DNA from: Verrucomicrobiota bacterium
GTDB lineage: Bacteria > Verrucomicrobiota > Verrucomicrobiia > Opitutales > Opitutaceae
Direction: 5' to 3'
Assembly (NCBI GenBank): GCA_016235555.1
Contig: JACRKC010000039.1
Location: 1-64,000 of the forward strand
Length of the DNA: 64,000 nt
Part shown: positions 8,339-16,701 of the stretch, in pieces
Layout of the letters: each line of letters starts with the position of its first letter
How positions within the stretch are numbered: the stretch's first letter is position 1
Made by a program: the position numbers and the translations under genes
Notes under the pieces: generated by a model
Database searches by the model: none
Seen by the model: only the letters and a program-made list of their open reading frames with translations
Told to the model about the DNA's origin: nothing

Positions 8339-8899
8339 ATGAACCGCGAACGCACCCTCACCCGCGAAGTCATCGCCACGCAGATTCCCTCCGGCGAAAA
8401 GATGCCGCTCTCGCCCAACACGCGCGTCTTCATCCACCAGACGCTCGGCGGCAGCTACACCGTGCAGACGGACTTCGGCCTGTTCCGCATCGACGGCAAG
8501 GACGGCGATGCCGTGGGCGAAGCCGCGATCGACAACAAGGTCGACGCCACCACGCTCGCCGACGGCGCGCCCGACCCCGAGGCGATCTGGGCCCAGCTCC
8601 GCCAGGTCTTCGACCCGGAAATCCCCGTCAACATCGTCGACCTCGGCCTCGTTTACTCGATGGACATCGAGAAACAAAACGGCCCCGCCCCGACCGACTC
8701 GCCCGCCTACAGGATCAACGTCGCCATGACGCTCACCGCCCCCGGTTGCGGCATGGGCCCCGCGATCGCCGAGGATGCGAAGTCGAAAATCCTCCTCGTC
8801 CCCGGGGTGAACGACGCCGACGTGCGCATCACCTGGGACCCGCCGTGGAACCAGTCGATGATCTCCGAAGAAGGTAAGATGAAACTGGGCCTGATCTGA
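8339..8899 (+). CDS. sufT: SUF-associated MIP18/DUF59 protein SufT
   Basis: A 186-residue cytoplasmic Fe-S carrier or maturation factor. The C-terminal DUF59 domain contains VFDPEIPVNIVDLGLVY, MTLTAPGCGMG with the conserved Cys, and VRITWDPPWNQSMISEEGK. The N-terminal 80 residues (REVIATQIPSGEKMPL...QTLGGSYTVQT) are the extension typical of the SUF-linked version. ATG at 8339 is preferred; upstream in-frame codons fall within the spacer repeat. It is the last gene of the suf cluster and is followed by a hairpin with a T run. Confidence 0.92.
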   Translation: MNRERTLTREVIATQIPSGEKMPLSPNTRVFIHQTLGGSYTVQTDFGLFRIDGKDGDAVGEAAIDNKVDATTLADGAPDPEAIWAQLRQVFDPEIPVNIVDLGLVYSMDIEKQNGPAPTDSPAYRINVAMTLTAPGCGMGPAIAEDAKSKILLVPGVNDADVRITWDPPWNQSMISEEGKMKLGLI

Positions 8900-8949
8900 T
8901 CCGCCCCGTAGCGGCCGACGTGAGGAGGCCGGCCCATCAGGTTCCGACC

Positions 8950-8975
8950 AAGCGCGTTGCCCCAACGCGCTTTTT
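8950..8975 (+). terminator. Rho-independent terminator after the suf genes
   Basis: AGCGCGTTG and CAACGCGCT form a 9-bp perfect stem around CCC, followed immediately by TTTTT. It lies 51 bp after the sufT stop and probably ends the suf transcript. The same GCGCGTTG stem occurs at 16565-16685 without the T run. Confidence 0.8.
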
Positions 8976-9093
8976 CATTTTCACATCCCGCCATCCCACC
9001 CCTCCACCCTGCGAGAGCGGTGCTTCGTCACATTGCAGTGACGATTCCCGCGCCCCCGCGTCCACCTTTGCGAACCTTCAACCCGCCACCGCC

Positions 9094-10749
9094 ATGAGAC
9101 CCCGTCGCTTCACTTCCTTTCTCCGCCTCGCCTGCTTCACGGCGCTGCCGCTCGCCGCCCAGGATCGCATCGAGTTCGACCGCGGCCAGCGGCCCGGCGG
9201 CGGCTTCGGCGGTCCGCCGATGATGCAGGAGCGCAAGATCCTCGCCCAGTTTGATCGCGACAACAACAAGCGCCTCGACACCGGAGAGCGCCAGGCCGCG
9301 CGAGAATATCTTCAGGCGAATCCAACCCCCGGCCCCGGTTTCGGCCGTGGCGGGCGTGGCGGCGGCGCGGGCCGCGGCGGCTTCGGCCCGCGCACCGAAC
9401 CCGCGAGCCCCGGTGTGCATCTCACCGCCGCCGACGTGCCGCAATATAAGGACGAGCCGCTCTACGATCCCGCGGTCGTGCGCACCTTGTTCTTCGAATT
9501 CGAATCGCCCGATTGGGAGGCGGAGCTGGAGGATTTCCACAAGACCGACGTCGAGGTTCCCGCCAAACTCACGGTCGACGGCAAAACCTACCCGAACGTC
9601 GGCGTCCACTTTCGCGGCATGTCGTCCTACATGATGGTCCCCCGCGGTTCGAAACGCTCGCTCAACGTCTCGCTCGACGCCTTCAACCCCGACCAAAACC
9701 TCCTCGGCTACCGCACGCTCAATCTCCTCAACTCCCACGAGGACGCCTCGTTCCTCCGCGCGCCGCTCTACTCCGCCATCGCGCAAAATTACCTGCCCAC
9801 CCCGCGCGTGAATTTCGTGCGCGTCGTCATCAACGGCGAAAACTGGGGCATCTACGCGAGTGCCGAGCAGTTCAACAAGGACTTCACCAAGAGCCGCCTC
9901 AACACCACCAAGGGCGTCCGCTGGAAAGTCCCCGGCAGCCCCGGCGGTCGCGGCGGCCTCGCCTACCTCGGCGACGACATCGAGCCCTACCGCCGCAGCT
10001 ACGAGATCAAATCCAAGGACGACCCGAAATCCTGGGCGCTGCTCATCCGCCTCACCAAGACGTTGCAGGAGACGCCGCCTGACCAACTCGAAGCCAGGCT
10101 CGCCCCGCTGCTCGATATCGATGGCGCGCTCCGCTTTCTGGCCCTCGATCTCACCTTCCTCAACGGCGACGGTTTCTGGACGCGCACCAGCGACTACAGC
10201 ATCGCCGAGGACAACCAAGGCCGCCTGCACCTCATCCCGCACGACATGAACGAAACGTTCAGCTTCGGTGGCGGCCCCGGCGGTCGCGGCGGCCCGCCTC
10301 CCGGCTTCGGCGGCCCGCGCCCCGAGGGCACGAATAACCCGAACGCCCAAAACCCGCCGCGCCCCGACGGCTTTCCCGGCGGCGGACGCGGTTTCGGCGG
10401 ACGCGGCGGCTTCGGCACGCGCGGTGCGGGCGTGAAAACCGATCCGCTCATCAACGTTGATTCTCCCAACGCCGTGCTTGCCGCCAAGCTCCTCGCCGTC
10501 CCCGCGCTCCGCGCCAAATACCTCGGCTACGTGCGCGAACTCGCCGACCAGTGGCTCGACTGGTCCAAGCTCGGCCCGCTCGCCCAGCGCTATCACGATC
10601 TCATCGACGCCGACGTGAAGCGCGACACCCGCAAGCTCGATTCCTACGAAGACTTCGCCGCCAGCCTCACCGACGACGCTCGCAGCCTGAAAGCCTTCGC
10701 CGACCAGCGCCGCGCCTACCTGCTCGCCCACCCCGAGCTCCAAAAGTAG
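9094..10749 (+). CDS. Secreted CotH-kinase family protein with EF-hand and Gly-rich insert
   Basis: A 551-residue exported protein. It has a signal peptide (MRPRRFTSFL...ALPLAAQ), then a calcium-binding EF-hand loop (DRDNNKRLDTGE, about residues 54-65), a Gly/Arg-rich linker, and a CotH domain from about residue 110 to the end. CotH-like features are VPRGSKRSLNVSLDAF, YRTLNLLNSHEDASFLR, GIYASAEQFNKDF and LIPHDMNETF. CotH proteins are atypical kinases known from Bacillus spore coats; the function in Gram-negative bacteria is largely unknown. A second Gly-rich insert (about 387-445) interrupts the domain after DMNETF. ATG 9094 is chosen for the signal peptide. Confidence 0.85.
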   Translation: MRPRRFTSFLRLACFTALPLAAQDRIEFDRGQRPGGGFGGPPMMQERKILAQFDRDNNKRLDTGERQAAREYLQANPTPGPGFGRGGRGGGAGRGGFGPRTEPASPGVHLTAADVPQYKDEPLYDPAVVRTLFFEFESPDWEAELEDFHKTDVEVPAKLTVDGKTYPNVGVHFRGMSSYMMVPRGSKRSLNVSLDAFNPDQNLLGYRTLNLLNSHEDASFLRAPLYSAIAQNYLPTPRVNFVRVVINGENWGIYASAEQFNKDFTKSRLNTTKGVRWKVPGSPGGRGGLAYLGDDIEPYRRSYEIKSKDDPKSWALLIRLTKTLQETPPDQLEARLAPLLDIDGALRFLALDLTFLNGDGFWTRTSDYSIAEDNQGRLHLIPHDMNETFSFGGGPGGRGGPPPGFGGPRPEGTNNPNAQNPPRPDGFPGGGRGFGGRGGFGTRGAGVKTDPLINVDSPNAVLAAKLLAVPALRAKYLGYVRELADQWLDWSKLGPLAQRYHDLIDADVKRDTRKLDSYEDFAASLTDDARSLKAFADQRRAYLLAHPELQK

Positions 10750-10756
10750 TCCGTTC

Positions 10757-10786
10757 CGTCGTGGACGAGGCGTCCCGCCTCGTTTT
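10757..10786. repeat. REP family A (GACGAGGCGTCCCGCCTCGT)
   Basis: ACGAGGCG and CGCCTCGT form a hairpin around TCC, preceded by CGTCGTGG. Near-identical copies occur at 11356, 51653, 52553 and 58966, and one inside cusB at 58533. Confidence 0.88.
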
Positions 10787-10846
10787 GAACCTATCGAGTC
10801 TCGCGCAATCGACTGACTGAGCCGCGATCCCAAGCGCGTGGTCCAA

Positions 10847-10917
10847 AGTAGGGCGGGTCTGTGACCCGCCCATTCGCGAGTGGAGTGTGCGAGGGCTGGT
10901 CACAGACCCGCCCTACT
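10847..10917. repeat. REP family B, 20-bp perfect inverted repeat (GTCTGTGACC type)
   Basis: AGTAGGGCGGGTCTGTGACC at 10847-10866 and its exact reverse complement at 10898-10917 flank 31 bp. A related pair is at 22361-22431 and a single hairpin at 52634-52654. Confidence 0.9.
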
Positions 10918-10941
10918 CCGACCCTCCAGCAACAGTTGATC

Positions 10942-11349
10942 ATGCGAATCTCAATAGCTTCGCAGTCGAGCGAAAGCATCCTCGCTTCCGCTCGGCCGCC
11001 CCGAAAATTTACGCGCTCTCTGAAAACCAAACTCCTCTTCCTCTGCTCGCGCAACCAGTGGCGCTCGCCCACCGCCGAGTCGCTCTTCCGCGATCACCCG
11101 CGCTACGAAGCGCGCTCCGCCGGCACTGCCGACCGCGCCCGCGTGAAAGTCACCGCCGGCCACATCGGCTGGGCCGACCTGATTTTCTGCATGGAGAAAA
11201 AGCACGCCGCCGCCGTGACGGAACGCTTCGCCGAAGCACTCGCCGACAAGCCGCTCATCGTCCTGCGCATCCCCGACGAATTCGAGTTCATGGACCCCGC
11301 TCTGACCGAACTCCTCCGCTCCGAACTCGCCGCCCACCTCGACCTGTAG
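10942..11349 (+). CDS. Low-molecular-weight protein tyrosine phosphatase-like protein
   Basis: A small cytoplasmic phosphatase-fold protein of up to 135 residues. The CX5R active-site loop is CSRNQWRSPTAE and the catalytic-acid region is IPDEFEFMDPAL, both typical of the short LMW-PTP-like branch. FLCSRNQ follows the usual first beta strand. The first 30 residues from ATG 10942 (MRISIASQSS...) are not conserved in appearance, so translation may begin later. It stands alone between REP family B and family A copies. The substrate is unknown. An arsenate-reductase role is possible but not supported by neighbours. Confidence 0.85.
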   Translation: MRISIASQSSESILASARPPRKFTRSLKTKLLFLCSRNQWRSPTAESLFRDHPRYEARSAGTADRARVKVTAGHIGWADLIFCMEKKHAAAVTERFAEALADKPLIVLRIPDEFEFMDPALTELLRSELAAHLDL

Positions 11350-11355
11350 TTCGGC

Positions 11356-11386
11356 GGTCGTGCCTGAGGCGTCCCGCCTCAGTCAG
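11356..11386. repeat. REP family A copy
   Basis: CTGAGGCGTCCCGCCTCAG hairpin directly after the phosphatase stop codon; same core as the copy at 10757. A further small hairpin (GCGGTTTTTAACCGC) follows near 11402. Confidence 0.85.
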
Positions 11387-11537
11387 AAAAGAGCGACGGA
11401 GCGGCGGTTTTTAACCGCCGAGCTTGGGCGCTTGGAAAAGCGCGCCTCCACCTTGCAAGAAAGCGAGACACTCCACCCGCGCCAGACTGGCTGACGCCAC
11501 CGATTGACTCCCCCGCCCGGCCCGCGAGACTCCCGCC

Positions 11538-12191
11538 ATGCGCCGCATCTTCTCGCTTCTCGCCCTGGTCGCCACCATCGCTCGCGCCGAATCGCCGAAG
11601 CCCTCGACCGCGTCCGTCGATCTGAAGGACTTGTCCGCGTGGGAATTGGTCTCCGCCACGCCCGCCGACCTCGCCGCGGCCTGCAAGCCGACCGCCGACG
11701 GCTCTCTCACCATCGCCGGCAAACCGGTCAGCTACCTCGCGACCAAGGCCACCTACGCCAACTACCGCCTCCACGCCGAATGGCGCTGGCCCGCCAACGC
11801 GGCGAAGAACTCCAACAGCGGCGTCCTCCTCCACGTCACCGGCGGCCCGACCAACGCCACCGCCTGGCCCGTCTGTTTCCAGATGCAGCTCAAGCCCACG
11901 CGCGCCGGCGACATGCTGCCGATGCCCACCGCCAGATTCGCCGAAAAACTCTCCACCGCCCCCGACGCGAAAACCCCGCAACTCGACCGCACCGCCGCCG
12001 ACAGCGAGAAGCCCCTCGGCGAGTGGAACACCTGCGACCTCGTCTGCCGCGACGGCACGATCGAAGTCACCGTCAACGGTGTCCGTCAGAACAAAGTCAC
12101 CGGCTGCACCCCCGCCGCCGGCCGCGTCGCCTTCCAACTCGAAGGCACCCCTTTCGAGCTCCGCCACGTCCGCCTCGATCCGCTGGACTAG
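11538..12191 (+). CDS. Secreted DUF1080 (3-keto-disaccharide hydrolase-like) protein
   Basis: A 217-residue exported beta-sandwich protein. MRRIFSLLALVATIARA is a signal peptide. Family features are SYLATKATYANYRLHAEWRW, SNSGVLLHV, VCFQMQLKP and the closing pair GRVAFQLEGTPFELRHVRL, as in DUF1080/laminin-G-like proteins. Some members hydrolyse 3-keto-glycosides, so a role in polysaccharide breakdown is likely but not demonstrated here. It stands alone with no sugar-related neighbours in the window. Confidence 0.88.
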   Translation: MRRIFSLLALVATIARAESPKPSTASVDLKDLSAWELVSATPADLAAACKPTADGSLTIAGKPVSYLATKATYANYRLHAEWRWPANAAKNSNSGVLLHVTGGPTNATAWPVCFQMQLKPTRAGDMLPMPTARFAEKLSTAPDAKTPQLDRTAADSEKPLGEWNTCDLVCRDGTIEVTVNGVRQNKVTGCTPAAGRVAFQLEGTPFELRHVRLDPLD

Positions 12192-12531
12192 TGCAGCGAC
12201 ACCGAGATTTCGTGGGGCGTAGCCGCGAGCGTGAGCGAGTGGTCTCCGGGCGAGCCACTCGCTCACGCTCGCAACCACCCGGTATTGCGATTTCGCGTTT
12301 CTTCCGGGGCGCTGCACCGGAGGCTCGGTTCCGAGGGCGCTGCTCCGTCAGCGCCGTGCCTTGCCGCGGCGGCGACGGCGCCCTGCGGGCTCATGTCAGT
12401 TTCTTGCAGTCCGGCGAGAGCGAAGGAGCAGGGCAAGAAAGTGAGCGACGTCCCGCCCGCCGCGCGGCGCGCATTTCTCCCTCGTCACGACGCGCCGGGC
12501 CGGCAATTTTCCGCGGCGTTCCCGCTCCATC
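12192..12531. other. Non-coding gap with 18-bp inverted repeat
   Basis: GCGAGCGTGAGCGAGTGG at 12225-12242 and its exact reverse complement at 12255-12272 form a strong hairpin with a 12-base loop. No T run follows. The remaining 260 bp before the TIR gene hold no protein I can support; presumably they include its promoter. Confidence 0.65.
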
Positions 12532-15500
12532 GTGTCTGCTTCCAGCCCCAGCTCCGCCACGCCCGGTGCCGTCTTCCTGAGCTACGCCTCACAAGACGCC
12601 GATGCCGCGCGCCGCATCTGCGAGACGCTCCGCGCCGCGGGCATCGAGGTCTGGTTCGATCAAAACGAACTCGTCGGCGGCGACGCCTGGGACGCCAAGA
12701 TCCGCCGCCAGATTTCCACCTGCGCGCTCTTCGCCCCGATCATCTCCGCCAGCACGCAGGCCCGTCTCGAAGGTTACTTCCGCATCGAATGGAAACTCGC
12801 CGCCCAGCGCACCCACGCGATGGCCGACGAGAAGGCGTTCATCCTCCCGATCGTCATCGACGACACCCGCGACGCCGACGCCAAAGTCCCTGCCGAGTTC
12901 AAGTCCGTCCAGTGGACCCGCCTCCCCGCCGGCGACACGCCCCCGAAATTCTGCGAACGGGTGAAGAGTTTGCTCGACGGCGAAGTAGCGCCGGCTTCCC
13001 GCCGGCCTCCTGACATTGCCGGCCAGATGCCGGCGCGACCTCCGAAGGTGGGCCGCCGCGTCCCTGCGGCGGCATGGATCACTGCGGTCGTTGCGCTTGC
13101 CGCCACCGCAGCGTTTCTGGCCCTCCGCCCGACACCGCCCAATGCGGGGGCAGGGACGCGCCCGGCCTCCGCGGAGAAACCCGCCGCCCCACTCTCCGAG
13201 GCCCGTCGCCTCGCCGCCCAAGCCCAGGAAATCCTGCTCAAGACCGAACTCGGCCTCACCGAACTCGATGCCGCCGCACTGTTGTGCGAGCGGGCCGCCG
13301 CGCTCGATTCGGCCGACGCGGTCGTCTGGGCGACCGCCAGCGAAGTTGAAACGTGGCGCGCGTATTTCGGCTCCGACCGCAGTCCGGAGCGGGTCGACGG
13401 CGCTCGCACCAAGGCCGCTCGTGCGTTGAGTCTCAGCCCAAGCGCCTTCGAGTCCCGCCGAGCGCAGGCTTGTTATCAAGTCGGCGTGATTGGCGGTCGC
13501 GTCGCCGCCGAAGCCGAACCTGTGTTGCGTGGTCTGGTTGAAGAGCGGCCGCAGGACCGCCAGTCGGTGCTGATGCTCGGGCTCGCGCTGCGCCAACAAA
13601 GCAAGGCCGACGAGGCCGCCCAAATTTTCGAACGCCTGGCCACTCTCCCCGGCCAGACGGCGCGAGCCTGCAATGAACTCGGCTGGCTCTACTATTCCGC
13701 GCGCCGCTACGACGACGCCAACGCCGCCATCGACCGCTCGATCGCCGCCGAACCGTTCTCCGGCAATGTGTCCCTGAAAGTGGCGCTGGCCCAACATTGG
13801 CTCGGCGACCTCGACGCCGCGCAGACCGCCTTGGAAAAACTACCCCGCGCCCGCTGGCTCGAAGATCGCGTGCTCGGTGCCGCCATCCGCGTGTTTCACT
13901 GGAAAAAGGAGCCCGCGAAGCTCCTGGCGTTGCTGGAAAACGTCCCGCGCGACTGGATCACGTGGGGCATCGAGGGACCAAAGGCCGCCATCACCGGCGA
14001 TGCGCACGCACAGCTCAATCACACGGCCGCCGCGCGCAACGACTGGACGACCGCACTCGCCGTCGTGGAGAAACGCCTCGGCGCCACGCCCAACGACTGG
14101 AAACTCAACGTGTGGAAAGCCTACCTGCTCGCCGCCCTCGGCCAGATGGAGGCGTCAACCCAAGCGCTCACCCTCGCCCGCGAATCATCCAATCCCGCCT
14201 ACAACCAGATCTCCTGGTGGCTGCTCGGCCGGCCCAACATCGTCCTCGCCTACAATCTCCTGCCGCGCCTCGTCGGCCCCGAGGAATTGCTGACCGAACT
14301 GGAAAAGCGCGTCGCATCCGTCGACACCTGTCCTCCGCTGAACAACCTCCGCCTCAATCCCACACTCGCGGCCGTGCGCGAACTGCCCGGCTTCGCCGCC
14401 GTCCTCGCGAAAGCCGCGTCGCATCCCAACACCGCGCCCGCTGCCAAGTTGCCCGCCGCCACACCAGCCCCGCCCGAAAAATCCCTCGCCGTCATCGCAC
14501 TCGATAACCTCGGGGGCGATCCGGCGAACGAGGCGATTTCCGACGGCATCAGCGAGGAACTCCTCAACTCGCTCGGCCGCGTGCCGGGACTGCGGGTAGT
14601 CGGTGGCCGCTCGACGTTTGCTTTCAAGGGCACCAAGACCTCGGAAAAAGAAATCGGCCGCCAGCTCGGCGTGACGCACCTCGTCATCGGCAGCATCCGC
14701 CGCTCGGGTGATAACGTGCGGGTGATGGTGCGGCTCGTGCAGGCAGAAACCGGCGTGCTGATTTGGAACGACGCCTTCAACCCGGAGCTGAAGGACATGC
14801 TCGCCACCCAAGAGCGCATTGCCGGCGTGATCGCACAAAAGCTCTCCCTCGCCCTCGGGGCGCCAACCGCCACGGCGAAAAGCATCAAGCAAGAAGCCTA
14901 CGTGCTTTACCTCCAAGGCATGGAATTGTGGCACAACCGACTCGGGCCTGACTACCTCGACAAGCTCCGGCAAATCGAGGCCACGATGCGGCGCGCGCTG
15001 GCGATCGAGCCTGAGTTCGTGCCCGCCCACGCGCGCCTCGCGGAGGCTCTCGCCTATCTCAATGGCGGCCTTGCACCGCTCGATGCAGAGGGGCGTCCGA
15101 CGCCGGCGTTGGTCGACGCTCTGCGATCGGCCAACCGCGCAATCGAGTTGGATCCGAATTCGGCCGAAGCACAGTCCGTCCGCGCGGAAGTGCTGCGGCT
15201 CATGTGGCGGCACCCCGAAGCCGAGGCCGCCTACCGTCGGGCCATCGCGATCAACCCGAACCTCGCGCTCACCCGCGCCCGCTTTTCGCGCCTGCTGGAA
15301 GCTGACGGCCGGATGGACGAAGCGCTCGCGGAATTGGAACGCGCCACGCTCCTTGATCCGCTCGCCTCCCGGGCGCTCGACAATCTCTCGCTCATGTTGA
15401 TGCACGCCGGCCGGCTAACAGCCGCCCTGGCGGCGGCTGAGCGCTCGCTGGCCCTCGCCCCCGCCAACTACCAGGCCCTCTTCAACCAAGCGAACACGCT

Positions 15501-15915
15501 CCATCAGCTCGGACGAAGTCCGGAAGCCCAGGCCATCGCGCGGAAACTGGCGCAGCTGGAGGCTGATCCCGCTTCAAAAAGTGATTTTGCCGGCTACACC
15601 TGCGAACTGCAGGTCCGCGAAGGTCGGCGCACCGAAGCCGAAAAATTCTTCGAGCGGATCCCGCGGACTCTCATCGCCGACCGCGTTTATGCGGCCGCCG
15701 TGCTGGGCAGAAAAAACGAGGCGTTGGCCGAACTAACGGCCCAATGGCTTCCCGCCTTCTGGATCGACGAGGTGCTGTGGAATCCAATCTTCGACCCGCT
15801 GCGCCCGGAGCCCGAGTTCATCGCATGGCTGAAAAAAACCGGCCTCACCGAAGCCCACACCCGCGCCCAGGCCTGGCGGGCCGCGCATCCGCCTGAAAAG
15901 GCCCCGGCCAAATGA
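12532..15915 (+). CDS. TIR-domain protein with TM segment, TPR repeats and TolB-like domain (intact paralogue)
   Basis: A 1127-residue protein starting at GTG 12532. The TIR domain (about 12-150) has AVFLSYASQDADAARR, EVWFDQNELVGGDAW and FRIEWKLA, with Glu86 as probable NADase catalytic residue. A palindrome-encoded linker (about 152-171), a membrane segment near 181-198, TPR-like repeats, a TolB/CadC-like domain (about 648-780, SLAVIALDNLGGDPANEAIS) and more TPRs follow. Such proteins recur in Opitutaceae. TIR domains can act as NAD-degrading effectors or as signalling adaptors; which applies here is unknown. It overlaps the next methyltransferase gene by ATGA. A second copy at 23991-27151/46384-46512 is split by an integrative element. 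Confidence 0.88.
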   Translation: MSASSPSSATPGAVFLSYASQDADAARRICETLRAAGIEVWFDQNELVGGDAWDAKIRRQISTCALFAPIISASTQARLEGYFRIEWKLAAQRTHAMADEKAFILPIVIDDTRDADAKVPAEFKSVQWTRLPAGDTPPKFCERVKSLLDGEVAPASRRPPDIAGQMPARPPKVGRRVPAAAWITAVVALAATAAFLALRPTPPNAGAGTRPASAEKPAAPLSEARRLAAQAQEILLKTELGLTELDAAALLCERAAALDSADAVVWATASEVETWRAYFGSDRSPERVDGARTKAARALSLSPSAFESRRAQACYQVGVIGGRVAAEAEPVLRGLVEERPQDRQSVLMLGLALRQQSKADEAAQIFERLATLPGQTARACNELGWLYYSARRYDDANAAIDRSIAAEPFSGNVSLKVALAQHWLGDLDAAQTALEKLPRARWLEDRVLGAAIRVFHWKKEPAKLLALLENVPRDWITWGIEGPKAAITGDAHAQLNHTAAARNDWTTALAVVEKRLGATPNDWKLNVWKAYLLAALGQMEASTQALTLARESSNPAYNQISWWLLGRPNIVLAYNLLPRLVGPEELLTELEKRVASVDTCPPLNNLRLNPTLAAVRELPGFAAVLAKAASHPNTAPAAKLPAATPAPPEKSLAVIALDNLGGDPANEAISDGISEELLNSLGRVPGLRVVGGRSTFAFKGTKTSEKEIGRQLGVTHLVIGSIRRSGDNVRVMVRLVQAETGVLIWNDAFNPELKDMLATQERIAGVIAQKLSLALGAPTATAKSIKQEAYVLYLQGMELWHNRLGPDYLDKLRQIEATMRRALAIEPEFVPAHARLAEALAYLNGGLAPLDAEGRPTPALVDALRSANRAIELDPNSAEAQSVRAEVLRLMWRHPEAEAAYRRAIAINPNLALTRARFSRLLEADGRMDEALAELERATLLDPLASRALDNLSLMLMHAGRLTAALAAAERSLALAPANYQALFNQANTLHQLGRSPEAQAIARKLAQLEADPASKSDFAGYTCELQVREGRRTEAEKFFERIPRTLIADRVYAAAVLGRKNEALAELTAQWLPAFWIDEVLWNPIFDPLRPEPEFIAWLKKTGLTEAHTRAQAWRAAHPPEKAPAK
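12985..13042. repeat. In-frame palindromic element inside the TIR-TPR gene
   Basis: Two hairpins of the type GCCGGC-N5-GCCGGC, with outer arms GCGCCGGC and GCCGGCGC, read in frame as a Pro/Arg/Ala linker between the TIR domain and the membrane segment. The disrupted paralogue has a different palindrome at the equivalent place (26752-26810). Confidence 0.8.
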
Positions 15916-16502
15916 GCGAAAGCGAACAGCCCGATTTCTGGGACATCCGCTACGCGGCGGGCCGGACGCCGTGGGATTTCGGCGGCGTGCCGGCGGCCGC
16001 GCGGGCCTGGATCGCTGCGCTTCCGCCGGATTCACGCGTGCTCATCCCCGGCGCCGGGTCCGGTTACGAATTGCGCGAACTCGCCTCCGCCGGCCTCGAC
16101 GCCATCGCGATCGATTTCTCGCCCGCGGCCGTCGAGCGCGCGCGGCAGATTCTCGGTCCGGCGCTCGCGCCGCGCGTGCAGCTCGCAGATTTTTTCGCTG
16201 ACGACTTCGGCGGACCATTCGACGCCATCTACGAGCGCACGTTTCTTTGTGCGCTGCCGCCATCGCTGCGCACCGCCTACGCCGCGCGCATGGCGGAGTT
16301 GTTGAAACCCGGCGGCGTGCTCGCCGGCTATTTCTTTTTCGATGCCACGCCGGAAGACGACGGCCCGCCATGGGGTCTCGCTGCGGGGGAACATGTGCGC
16401 CTGCTCGGCGGAAGTTTCACTCTCGAAAAAGATGAAGCCGTCGCCGACTCCCTGCCGCTGTTTGCGGGCAAAGAGCGGTGGCAGGAGTGGCGGCGGCGCT
16501 GA
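15912..16502 (+). CDS. SAM-dependent methyltransferase, thiopurine/thiol methyltransferase-like
   Basis: A 196-residue class I methyltransferase. The N-terminus FWDIRYAAGRTPWDFGG is the TPMT-family signature. Motif I is VLIPGAGSGYELREL, followed by IAIDFSPAAVERAR and the acidic post-motif FDAIYERTFLCALPP. KPGGVLAGYFFF is the late strand. Family members methylate small thiols or halides. The ATG overlaps the stop of the TIR-TPR gene by four bases (ATGA), implying translational coupling. Whether the two products work together is not known. Confidence 0.9.
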   Translation: MSESEQPDFWDIRYAAGRTPWDFGGVPAAARAWIAALPPDSRVLIPGAGSGYELRELASAGLDAIAIDFSPAAVERARQILGPALAPRVQLADFFADDFGGPFDAIYERTFLCALPPSLRTAYAARMAELLKPGGVLAGYFFFDATPEDDGPPWGLAAGEHVRLLGGSFTLEKDEAVADSLPLFAGKERWQEWRRR

Positions 16503-16564
16503 GAGCGCAGCCTCCGGGGGCGTTGTGCAGGCGAACAGGCATTCGCGGGCGAATCGATTGGATC

Positions 16565-16685
16565 GAGGTGGAGCGCGTTGCCCGCAACGCGCTTTTGGTG
16601 GGAGGGGCTTTACGCCCCGACGAGTCGCGGGGTAAACCCGCTCCCACCTTCAAACCAGCGCGTTGCGGTCAACGCGCTCCACCTC
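16565..16685. repeat. Nested REP palindromes between methyltransferase and di-haem gene
   Basis: Outer arms GAGGTGGAGCGCGTTG (16565) and the inverted CAACGCGCTCCACCTC (ending 16685) enclose an inner pair, GTGGGAGGGGCTTTACGCCC and its inverted partner CGGGGTAAACCCGCTCCCAC. The inner pair belongs to the family that flanks the RAYT gene at 2755. The two genes on either side converge here. Confidence 0.85.
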
Positions 16686-16701
16686 AACCGCCGCCTCCGC
16701 C

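Noticed and set aside
6731-8965. 744-codon open frame on the minus strand across sufD and sufT
   Set aside because: Antisense shadow of GC-rich genes whose own products are clearly conserved.
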